Translations under genes and position numbers: made by a program
The notes under the pieces: generated by a model
What the model was told of the DNA's origin: nothing
Database searches by the model: none
The model's input: the letters and a program-made list of their open reading frames with translations, nothing else
Shown here: positions 55,652 through 64,000 of the stretch, piece after piece
Numbering within the stretch: the first letter of the stretch is position 1
Layout: the number at the start of each line of letters is the position of its first letter
From: Rhodobacter sp. SGA-6-6
GTDB taxonomy: Bacteria; Pseudomonadota; Alphaproteobacteria; Rhodobacterales; Rhodobacteraceae
DNA length: 64,000 bases
Direction of reading: 5' to 3'
NCBI RefSeq assembly: GCF_011043545.1
Contig: NZ_JAAKGP010000008.1
Span: forward strand, 1-64,000

Positions 55652-55846
55652 GTCTAGCCTCCCTTCGGGCCTTGGGACGGCCGTCGGGGCGGGGCGCGGG
55701 CTCAAGGCGGCCCGTCCTCGCCCGGCCGCCGGTTCGGGGGCGCCATGACCGCGCCCCATGCGGCCAGCTTAGACGCGGGGGAAGCGCCCTGTCGCGCGGA
55801 ATCGTCACCGCGGCGGCATCGGGTCGCGGGCTCCCCCTGGCTTCCT

Positions 55847-56035
55847 TGGCGAAGGCCATCGCCTTCGCCACATTCCGACGCTTCACCTTGTCCCGGCCAG
55901 CGCCCGCCCCGCCCCCGGCGGGCGCTTCTCGCCCGCCGGGTCGGGCGCTGGCCTCTGTAGTCTCGTGCCGACAGGTCTCCGGTTGAACCCATCCGCACGG
56001 GCGGGGGCGAGGCAGTGCCTCGCCTTCTCCCGCCC
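55847..56035 (+). repeat. Dispersed multi-hairpin repeat, copy H
   Basis: This copy lies between two divergent genes, so it cannot be serving as a terminator for either. It lacks the GGCCGGG/CCCGGCC hairpin of full copies but keeps the first, third and fourth segments. The 195 bases before it (55652-55846) hold nothing recognisable. Confidence 0.8.
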
Positions 56036-56048
56036 GGGGAAGCCGGGT

Positions 56049-56070
56049 GGCGGGGTGAACCCCGCCCTAC
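56049..56070. repeat. GGCGGGG-type hairpin
   Basis: GGCGGGGTGAACCCCGCC plus CTAC, a single copy, lies after repeat copy H and about 75 bases before the DUF3445 gene. Confidence 0.6.
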
Positions 56071-56146
56071 GGTCGCCGCCTTTACAGGGGGGCACCCCGC
56101 CCGAGCCCCCGTTGCAGCCCCTCGCGATCCGCCCTAGCCTGCCGCC

Positions 56147-56947
56147 ATGAAAGACCTCCTCCCCCAGCCCGCCCCGATCCTGCAGGCGCGCCTGCCCTTC
56201 CTGCCCTGGATGGACCCGCGCACCGCCCGGATGCCCGGCATCCTGCCGGTGGAGGGCGAGGACTGGCTGCGGGTGGACGACGCCTACGCCGCCCAGATGG
56301 CGGAGCGCGAGCGGCTGATCGGTGCCGTGCCGGAGGTGGTCCACGCGCTGCTGCCCGAGGGCCGGGCGGCGGCGGAGGAGCTTTACGCTACCGTGCTCGA
56401 CCGTCTTACCCGGATGGAGGGGTTCCGCATCGGCGCGGCCTCCGCCCTGCGGCCCGACGGGGTGGAGGTGGCGCTGGACCCGGGCGCCCCGCTGCTCACC
56501 CTCGGCCGGCTGGTGCAGGAGGACCTCTGCCTGATGGAACAGGCGGGGGAGGAGCACCGGCTCACCGGCGGCATCCTCTGCTTTCCGGCCAGCTGGACCC
56601 TGCGGCAGAAGATCGGCCGGGCGCTGGTCTCGATCCACCGGCCGGTCGACAGCTACGATGACGGCATGGCCCGCCGGGTCCAGCGCCTGTTCGACGCGAT
56701 CCGCCCGGGCGCGGCGCTGTGGCGGATGAACTTCCTGACCTACGACGACCCGGCGCTGCACCAGCCGCGGCTGGAGGGCCAGCACCGCCCCCGCCCGCAG
56801 GGGCATTTCTTCATCCGCTGCGAGCGCCAGTGCCTGCTGCGCCTGCCGCAGAGCCGGGCGGTGGTCTTCGCCATCCACACCTATGTCGTCCCCGCCGATA
56901 CCCTGACGGCCGGGGAACTTGCGGCGCTGAAGGCGGCGCAGGGCTGA
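56147..56947 (+). CDS. DUF3445 / heme-dependent oxidative N-demethylase-like protein
   Basis: This 266-aa protein matches DUF3445: an N-terminal ARLPFLPWMDPRTARMPGILPV, QEDLCLMEQAGEEHRLTGGILCFPASW, GRALVSIHRPVDSYDDGMARRVQRLFD and IRCERQCLLRLPQSRAVVFAIHTYV near the end. The family has been tied to heme-dependent oxidative demethylation of small amines such as dimethylamine. That substrate is not shown here. It may connect with sarcosine-type methylamine metabolism encoded earlier in the window, which is inference. Confidence 0.82.
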   Translation: MKDLLPQPAPILQARLPFLPWMDPRTARMPGILPVEGEDWLRVDDAYAAQMAERERLIGAVPEVVHALLPEGRAAAEELYATVLDRLTRMEGFRIGAASALRPDGVEVALDPGAPLLTLGRLVQEDLCLMEQAGEEHRLTGGILCFPASWTLRQKIGRALVSIHRPVDSYDDGMARRVQRLFDAIRPGAALWRMNFLTYDDPALHQPRLEGQHRPRPQGHFFIRCERQCLLRLPQSRAVVFAIHTYVVPADTLTAGELAALKAAQG

Positions 56948-56953
56948 GGCGGC

Positions 56954-57589
56954 TCAGCCCCCGGTCCGCCGGCGCAGGTCCTCGCCGTTCAGGTGGGCGA
57001 TCCCAGCCAGCGCGGCGCCGACCGGTAGCGCCAGCACCAGCAGCGCATGGCCGAGCAGCCAGCCTGCCCCCGCCGCGAGCCGGTCCCGGCCGCGGGTGAA
57101 GGCAGGCGAGGCTTCCTCCGGCGCAGGGGTTTCGCGCGGCGCGGGGACAGGCTCCCGCAGCAGCGCGCGGATGGCGGCGAGGTCGCAGTCCTCCTCCGGC
57201 CCCGCCGCCGCGGGCGCGGGTCGCGCCGGCCGGGGCGCGGCGGGTTCCGCGGTGAAGATCGTCGGAGGCGCAGGCTCCTGCGCCCGGTCCCGCCCGACCG
57301 ACCGCCCGGCGCGGGCCAGCACCTCGGCCCCGCCGCGGATCGCCGCCGCGGTCCGGGCGACCGAGGGTAGGAAGCGGCCGCTGCGGCCCAGCCGGTCCGG
57401 CGGCACCCGCCAGCGGCCGGTGGCGACCTCGACCCCCGAGCCCGCGGCCGAGGAGCGCCCCAGCAGCCCCGACAGCCCCTCGCGGGCGCAGGTCACCGAG
57501 GCCCGGGCGAAAGCGCGGGCGTCGAAGGGCGGGTTCTGGCTGCCCTCGGCCCAGATGCGGGGGCGGCTGTCCTTGGCGGTCTTCGGCAT
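56954..57589 (-). CDS. Hypothetical C-terminally anchored membrane protein
   Basis: This 211-aa protein has a basic start (PKTAKDSRPRIWAEGSQNPPF), a Pro- and Ala-rich middle (about residues 90-150) and one C-terminal hydrophobic segment (GAGWLLGHALLVLALPVGAALAGIA). No family is recognised. It ends 6 bases from the stop of the convergent DUF3445 gene. The ATG at 57589 was chosen because upstream codons run into the glnA terminator. Confidence 0.6.
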   Translation of the reverse strand: MPKTAKDSRPRIWAEGSQNPPFDARAFARASVTCAREGLSGLLGRSSAAGSGVEVATGRWRVPPDRLGRSGRFLPSVARTAAAIRGGAEVLARAGRSVGRDRAQEPAPPTIFTAEPAAPRPARPAPAAAGPEEDCDLAAIRALLREPVPAPRETPAPEEASPAFTRGRDRLAAGAGWLLGHALLVLALPVGAALAGIAHLNGEDLRRRTGG

Positions 57590-57718
57590 GGGGCCTCGCA
57601 GGGCGGATGGGCAATCCGGGCCATGCTGCGGTGGAAATCGGGCGCCGCCTGGGCGGAACCGCGGCGGAAGCGTGGCATCGCGTCGCCGTCCGGGAAACAA
57701 TCCCTTGACGAGGAACGG

Positions 57719-57743
57719 AAAAAGGCCGCCCGGAGGCGGCCTT
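57719..57743 (-). terminator. Intrinsic terminator of glnA
   Basis: On the minus strand, AAAGGCCGCC and GGCGGCCTTT pair perfectly around a 3-base loop, and the second arm runs into a T-rich tract. It lies 22 bases after the glnA stop. Confidence 0.85.
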
Positions 57744-57764
57744 TCCCTTGCCTTCCCGCAGGGG

Positions 57765-59174
57765 TCAGCAGGAGTAATACATCTGGTATTCGATCGGGTG
57801 GGGGGTATGTTCGAAGGCATAGACCTCTTCCCATTTCAGCCCGATATAGGCCTCCAGCTGGTCGCGGGTGAAGACGTCGCCCGCCAGCAGGAAGTCCATG
57901 TCCTTCTCCAGCTCCTCCAGCGCCTCGCGCAGCGAGCCGCAGACGGTCGGGATCGCCGCCAGTTCCTCGGGCGGCAGGTCGTAGAGGTCCTTGTCCGAGG
58001 CGGGACCCGGGTCGATCTTGTTCTTGATCCCGTCGAGCCCGGCCATCATCAGCGCCGCGAAGGCCAGGTAGGGGTTGGCCGCCGGATCGGGGAAACGGGC
58101 CTCGACGCGCTTGGCCTTCGGCGATTCGGTCCACGGGATACGGACGCAGCCCGAGCGGTTGCGGGCGGAATAGGCCCGCAGCACCGGCGCCTCGAAGCCC
58201 GGGATCAGCCGCTTGTAGCTGTTGGTCGAAGGGTTGGTCAGCGCGTTCAGCGCCTTGGCATGTTTCAGGATGCCGCCGATGAACCACAGCGCCTCCTGGG
58301 AAAGGTCGGCATATTTGTCGCCGGCGAACAAGGGCTTGCCGCCCTTCCAGATCGACATGTTGACGTGCATCCCGCTGCCGTTGTCGCCCTTCATCGGCTT
58401 CGGCATGAAGGTCACCGTCTTGCCATAGGCGGCGGCGACATTGTGGATGACGTATTTGTATTTCTGGATGTTGTCGGCCTGCTCGACCAGCCCGCCGAAG
58501 ATCATCCCCAGTTCATGCTGGCAGGTGGCGACCTCATGGTGGTGCTTGTCCACCTTGATGCCCATCCGCTTCATGGTGGACAGCATCTCGGACCGCAGGT
58601 CCTGCGCGGTGTCGACCGGGTTCACCGGGAAGTAGCCGCCCTTGTAATTGGCGCGGTGGGCGAGGTTGCCGCCCTCGAAGGCGGCGTCGGTGTTCCAGGC
58701 CGCATCCTCGGCGTCGAGCTGGAACGACACCTTGTTCGGCGCCACCGAATAGCGCACGTCGTCGAAGATGAAGAACTCGGCTTCCGGGCCGAAATAGGCG
58801 GTGTCGCCGATGCCGGAGGATTTCAGGTAAGCCTCGGCCTTCAGCGCGGTCTGGCGCGGGCAGCGGCTGTAGGCCTCGCCGGTGTCGGGCTCCACCACGT
58901 TGCAATGCACGCAGAGCGTCTTCTCGGCGTAGAACGGGTCGATGTAGACGCTGGCCGCATCGGGCATCAGCTTCATGTCGGACTGGTCGATCGACTTCCA
59001 TCCGGCGATGGAAGAGCCGTCGAACATGAAGCCTTCCTCGAAGAAGTCCTCGTCCACCAGGTCGGCGACCAGGGTGACGTGCTGGAGCTTGCCCTTGGGA
59101 TCGGTGAAGCGGACATCGACATATTCGATCTCCTCTTCCTTGATCAGGTCCAGCGCCTTTGCGACTGCGCTCAT
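57765..59174 (-). CDS. glnA: Glutamine synthetase type I
   Basis: GlnA (469 aa) makes glutamine from glutamate and ammonia as a dodecamer and is the main nitrogen-assimilation enzyme. Family blocks are [28 protein letters not shown], the ATP-binding [21 protein letters not shown] and [17 protein letters not shown]. The adenylylation Tyr is in DLYDLPPEE (about residue 400), so the enzyme should be switched by GlnE. It lies downstream of glnB on the same strand with a palindrome between them. Confidence 0.97.
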   Translation of the reverse strand: MSAVAKALDLIKEEEIEYVDVRFTDPKGKLQHVTLVADLVDEDFFEEGFMFDGSSIAGWKSIDQSDMKLMPDAASVYIDPFYAEKTLCVHCNVVEPDTGEAYSRCPRQTALKAEAYLKSSGIGDTAYFGPEAEFFIFDDVRYSVAPNKVSFQLDAEDAAWNTDAAFEGGNLAHRANYKGGYFPVNPVDTAQDLRSEMLSTMKRMGIKVDKHHHEVATCQHELGMIFGGLVEQADNIQKYKYVIHNVAAAYGKTVTFMPKPMKGDNGSGMHVNMSIWKGGKPLFAGDKYADLSQEALWFIGGILKHAKALNALTNPSTNSYKRLIPGFEAPVLRAYSARNRSGCVRIPWTESPKAKRVEARFPDPAANPYLAFAALMMAGLDGIKNKIDPGPASDKDLYDLPPEELAAIPTVCGSLREALEELEKDMDFLLAGDVFTRDQLEAYIGLKWEEVYAFEHTPHPIEYQMYYSC

Positions 59175-59206
59175 CGTGATGCCTTTCGGTTCTGGTTTGC
59201 GGGGGG

Positions 59207-59227
59207 CTGATTTTCGACGAAAATCAG
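59207..59227. repeat. Palindrome, TTTTCG family, between glnB and glnA
   Basis: TGATTTTCGACGAAAATCA (extended to 21 bases by C and G) lies 4 bases after the glnB stop. An identical copy follows tig at 63679-63699. It could set the ratio of glnB to glnB-glnA message. Confidence 0.75.
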
Positions 59228-59231
59228 GGGA

Positions 59232-61431
<2,200 letters not shown>

Positions 61432-61505
61432 CGGCGAAAAGGGGGCGTCCATGACGGACGACCCCCGATCCTTTCAGGTTCTGCCAGGAGCCTTGAAGGA
61501 ATTCC

Positions 61506-61988
61506 TCAGACGGGCGCCGGCACCGGGGCGCAGGCCAGCTCCAGCCCGCCGGCGTAAAGCACTTCCTCGCGCTCGAAGCGCAGGGTGAAGAGGCGGACCT
61601 CGGCCACCACCTCCTTGCGGATGTAGTCGCCGTCGGCCAGCCGCTGCGCCTCGACCATCGCGGCCTCCTGGCCGTAGAGCGCCCTGGCGCGCCAGTCGCG
61701 GACCAGGATCGGCTGGGCGGGGGCGACGAAGAGATCGGCGTCGGGCCGGTCGTGGCCGAGGGCGGAGGCGGAAATCCGCACCATCTGCACGTCCTGCAGC
61801 ACCGAGACCTGGATGTCCTTCAGCACCCGGGCCCCGGAGCGGGTGATCACCCGGTCGCCGGGGGCCAGGAACTGCACCGGCAACTCGCCCTCCAGCGTCA
61901 GGACCATGGTGCCGGCGGTGATGCCCTGCAGGGGAACGGCCTGCTGCACGGCCCCGGCGGTGTCGAAGGTCTGGGTCAGGTTGCCCAT
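61506..61988 (-). CDS. Hint-domain protein
   Basis: This 160-aa protein has a Hint (hedgehog/intein-like) beta fold: GITAGTMVLTLEGELPVQFLAPGDRVITRSGARVLKDI, with later SALGHDRPDADLFVAPAQPILVRDW and VRLFTLRFEREEVLYAGGLELAC. Small Hint proteins of this type are numerous in Rhodobacterales. The usual splicing Cys or Ser at the start is replaced by Gly-Ile or Ala-Gly-Thr, so autocatalysis is unlikely. The ATG after GAGG was chosen over an upstream ATG without a ribosome binding site. Confidence 0.8.
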   Translation of the reverse strand: MGNLTQTFDTAGAVQQAVPLQGITAGTMVLTLEGELPVQFLAPGDRVITRSGARVLKDIQVSVLQDVQMVRISASALGHDRPDADLFVAPAQPILVRDWRARALYGQEAAMVEAQRLADGDYIRKEVVAEVRLFTLRFEREEVLYAGGLELACAPVPAPV

Positions 61989-62176
61989 CGGCGTCCTCGC
62001 TGCATCCTTGCCCATCGTTCTTGCCGCAGATTGTGGCAGGAATAGGTCCAATCATGGCAAAGTTTCGGGCGCCCGCCGGTTTCGGCGACGGTTTTCCAAG
62101 CCGGCGCTGCCTTGGATTTTCCTCTCGCATCCGCCTTTCGCCTTTGTTAGAAGGGCGCGGAATTTCCGGCACGGGC

Positions 62177-62209
62177 GGGGACCGACCCTCTGGCAGAGGG
62201 CAGGTCCCC
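62177..62209 (+). other. Strong hairpin before tRNA-Leu
   Basis: GGGGACC and GGTCCCC enclose CCCTC and GAGGG with two small internal loops, 25 bases before the tRNA. The region between the Hint gene start (61988) and the tRNA is otherwise without a gene. It may be a terminator for transcription from upstream or part of the tRNA leader. Confidence 0.4.
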
Positions 62210-62233
62210 TTGTTCGTGCAGGAACGGCACATG

Positions 62234-62318
62234 CGGGTGTGGCGGAATTGGCAGACGCACCGGATTTAGGTTCCGGCGCCGCAAGGCGTGGGGGTTCAAG
62301 TCCCTTCACCCGCACCAG
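62234..62318 (+). tRNA. tRNA-Leu (anticodon UAG)
   Basis: An 85-base cloverleaf with acceptor stem GCGGGTG/CACCCGC followed by ACCA, D-arm with GGCAGACGC, anticodon stem CCGGA/TCCGG around TTTAGGT (anticodon TAG), a long variable arm (GCGCCGCAAGGCGT) typical of tRNA-Leu, and T-arm GGGGGTTCAAGTCCCTT. The CCA end is encoded. It reads CUA and, with wobble, other CUN codons. Confidence 0.97.
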
Positions 62319-62339
62319 GTAGGACAGAAGGACGCAAAC

Positions 62340-63674
62340 ATGCAGGTCACCGAGACCCTGAACGAAGGCCTCAAGCGCGGCTACACCATCACCGTCACCG
62401 CGGCGGAGCTGGAGGCCAAGGTGCAGGAAAAGCTCCTGGAGGCGCAGCCCGAGGTCGAGATCAAGGGCTTCCGCAAGGGCAAGGTGCCGCTGGCGATCCT
62501 GAGGAAGCAGTTCGGCCCGCGCCTTCTGGGCGACGCCATGCAGGACGCCATCGACGGCGCCATGAAGGACCATTTCGAGAAGACCGGCGACCGCCCGGCG
62601 CTGCAGCCCGAGGTCAAGATGGTCAACGGCGAGGAGTGGAAGGAAGGCACGGATGTCGTGGTCGAGATGAGCTACGAGAACCTGCCGCCGATCCCGGCCT
62701 TCGATGCCGCCAAGATCAAGCTGGACAAGCTGGTGGTCAAGGCCGACGACAAGGCCGTGGACGAGGCGCTGGCCAACCTGGCCGAGGGCGCCAAGTCCTT
62801 CGAGGACCGCAAGAAGGGCGCCAAGGCCAAGGACGGCGACCAGGTGGTGATCGACTTCAAGGGCTCGGTCGACGGCGAGCTGTTCGAGGGCGGCTCGGCC
62901 GAGGACTATCCGCTGGTGCTGGGATCGAACAGCTTCATCCCCGGCTTCGAGGCCCAGCTGGTCGGCGCCAAGGCCGGCGACGAGGTGTCCGTGAACGTCT
63001 CCTTCCCGGAAAACTACGGCGCCGCCCATCTGGCCGGCAAGGCCGCGGTCTTCGCCTGCACCGTCAAGGCGGTGAAGGAGCCGAAGGCGTCCGAGATCGA
63101 CGACGAGCTGGCGAAGAAATACGGCGCCGAGGATCTGGCGGCGCTGAAGGCACAGGTCGCCTCGCGGCTGGAGGCCGAATATGCCGGCGCCTCGCGCGCG
63201 GTGCTGAAGCGGGCGCTCCTGGACCAGCTGGACGAGATGGTGAAGTTCGACCTGCCGTCGAAGCTGGTCGAGGCCGAGGCCGGGCAGATCGCCCACCAGC
63301 TCTGGCATGAGGAACATCCCGAGGAGCATGGCCACAACCATGCCCATATCGAGCCGACCGACGAGCACAAGAAGCTGGCCGAGCGCCGCGTCCGCCTGGG
63401 GCTGGTGCTGGCCGAGGTCGGCAAGACTGCCGAGGTCACCGTCACCGATGCCGAGATGACCCAGGCGGTTCTGGCCGCCGCCCGGCAATACCCGGGGCAG
63501 GAGCGGCAGTTCTTCGAATTCGTGCAGAAGAACCCGCAGATGCAGCAGCAGCTGCGCGCGCCGGTCTTCGAGGACAAGGTGATCGACCATATCGTCGGCC
63601 AGGCCAAGGTGACCGAGAAGGAGGTCTCGAAAGAGAAGCTCCAGAAGGCCGTCGAGGCGCTGGACGAGATGTAA
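62340..63674 (+). CDS. tig: Trigger factor
   Basis: Trigger factor (444 aa) is the ribosome-bound chaperone and prolyl isomerase. The ribosome-binding signature is [20 protein letters not shown] (GFRxGKxP, about residue 43). The FKBP-type domain is at about 150-240 ([21 protein letters not shown]). The C-terminal helical chaperone arms follow, with a His-rich stretch [14 protein letters not shown] that is longer than in most relatives and could bind metal. It starts 21 bases after tRNA-Leu. Confidence 0.95.
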   Translation: MQVTETLNEGLKRGYTITVTAAELEAKVQEKLLEAQPEVEIKGFRKGKVPLAILRKQFGPRLLGDAMQDAIDGAMKDHFEKTGDRPALQPEVKMVNGEEWKEGTDVVVEMSYENLPPIPAFDAAKIKLDKLVVKADDKAVDEALANLAEGAKSFEDRKKGAKAKDGDQVVIDFKGSVDGELFEGGSAEDYPLVLGSNSFIPGFEAQLVGAKAGDEVSVNVSFPENYGAAHLAGKAAVFACTVKAVKEPKASEIDDELAKKYGAEDLAALKAQVASRLEAEYAGASRAVLKRALLDQLDEMVKFDLPSKLVEAEAGQIAHQLWHEEHPEEHGHNHAHIEPTDEHKKLAERRVRLGLVLAEVGKTAEVTVTDAEMTQAVLAAARQYPGQERQFFEFVQKNPQMQQQLRAPVFEDKVIDHIVGQAKVTEKEVSKEKLQKAVEALDEM

Positions 63675-63678
63675 GGAA

Positions 63679-63699
63679 CTGATTTTCGACGAAAATCAG
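63679..63699. repeat. Palindrome, TTTTCG family, after tig
   Basis: This is identical over 21 bases to the copy between glnB and glnA (core TGATTTTCGACGAAAATCA). It contains the stop codon of the convergent DMT permease gene. Confidence 0.75.
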
Positions 63700-64000
63700 G
63701 GGGCCGCACCTTCGGGTGCGGCCTTTTCCTTTGCCGCCTCCGGCTGGCGGATGACGTAAAGGCCGGCGCCGATGATCACCGCGATGCCTGCCCAGGCGAT
63801 GGCGTCCGGCATCTCGTGCCAGAAGATCCAGCCCCAGAGCACGCCCCAGAACATGAAGCTGTATTCGAAGGGGGCGACGGTGGAGGAGGGCGCGGCGCGG
63901 TAGGCCTGGGTCAGCAGCGTCAGCCCGATCGCGGCAATGCCGCCGCAGGCCGCCATCAGCCCGAGGTCCCAGAGCGAAGGCATCACCCAGCCGCGGGTCA
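63696..64000 (-). CDS. DMT/EamA permease, C-terminal part (runs off the window)
   Basis: About 100 codons encode the last membrane helices of an EamA carrier: GGIAAIGLTLLTQAYRAAPS, STVAPFEYSFMFWGVLWGWIFW and AIAWAGIAVIIGAGLYVIRQ. The frame stays open to the window edge, and a whole family member is about 300 aa, so the start lies outside. Its last codons overlap the tig terminator, giving the low-complexity end EKAAPEGAAP. The family is the same as that of the permease at 44534. Confidence 0.82.
   Translation of the reverse strand, partial: TRGWVMPSLWDLGLMAACGGIAAIGLTLLTQAYRAAPSSTVAPFEYSFMFWGVLWGWIFWHEMPDAIAWAGIAVIIGAGLYVIRQPEAAKEKAAPEGAAP
63702..63732 (+). terminator. Intrinsic terminator of tig
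   Basis: GGCCGCACC, TTCG, GGTGCGGCC, then TTTTCCTTT: a perfect 9-bp stem with a stable tetraloop and a T-rich tail, 28 bases after the tig stop. It lies inside the coding end of the convergent permease gene. Confidence 0.9.

Overview
The window is GC-rich chromosomal DNA from an alphaproteobacterium, almost certainly a member of the Rhodobacteraceae (Rhodobacterales). This rests on family-typical genes and neighbourhoods: heterotetrameric sarcosine oxidase soxBDAG, a DddP-type DMSP lyase, yajC-secDF followed by ccmABCDG, der next to a BamB-like lipoprotein, and glnB-glnA. The genus cannot be fixed from the sequence alone.

Layout. 1-4143 is a decayed genomic island at the 5' end of dusA. It holds two complete toxin-antitoxin pairs (GNAT/DUF1778 and ParDE-like) and fragments of ArdC, RadC, ParB, a GcvT-family protein and a tyrosine integrase. 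4144-9189 is housekeeping: dusA, a TauE/SafE exporter, and a convergent ccmI-ruvX-DUF1289 operon. 9394-15213 is the sarcosine oxidase operon with an extra small membrane protein between soxB and soxD, followed by Fe/Mn superoxide dismutase. 16107-25409 holds a methyltransferase-like protein, a LOG-family protein, a LysM protein, a divergent ArsR / Atm1-like ABC exporter pair with a candidate operator, and a secreted caspase-TPR protein. 25554-31667 holds a YfgM-like protein, a BamB-like protein, der, serS and an acyltransferase. 32031-38706 is one long run on the plus strand: yajC, secD, secF, an Mth938-like gene, ccmABCDG and a small secreted protein. 39079-46525 holds a TM2 protein, aconitase, DUF1223, an LpxL-type acyltransferase, a DMT permease and an M23 peptidase. 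46952-57589 holds a solitary fliG, purB, TetR plus a membrane EEP phosphatase, dddP, an EF-G-like GTPase, a DUF3445 protein and an unknown membrane protein. 57765-64000 holds glnA-glnB, the NAD(P)HX repair enzyme, a Hint-domain protein, tRNA-Leu(UAG), trigger factor and a truncated DMT permease.

Functional themes. Cytochrome c maturation is split: ccmABCDG lie together and ccmI lies about 26 kb away. Sarcosine oxidase releases H2O2 and formaldehyde-level C1 units; SOD follows it under its own candidate promoter. dddP and soxBDAG point to use of osmolyte-derived methylated compounds. glnB-glnA form the nitrogen assimilation pair.

Non-coding structure is unusually rich. Eight copies of a 190-213 bp multi-hairpin repeat sit only between genes. 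Short perfect palindromes of two main sequence families sit just after stop codons, and a third class of GGCGGGGTGAACCCCGCC hairpins occurs singly or as inverted pairs between convergent genes. Another inverted-repeat element has entered the NAD(P)HX dehydratase gene in frame. Gene starts were set from ribosome binding sites and four-base overlaps where these were visible.
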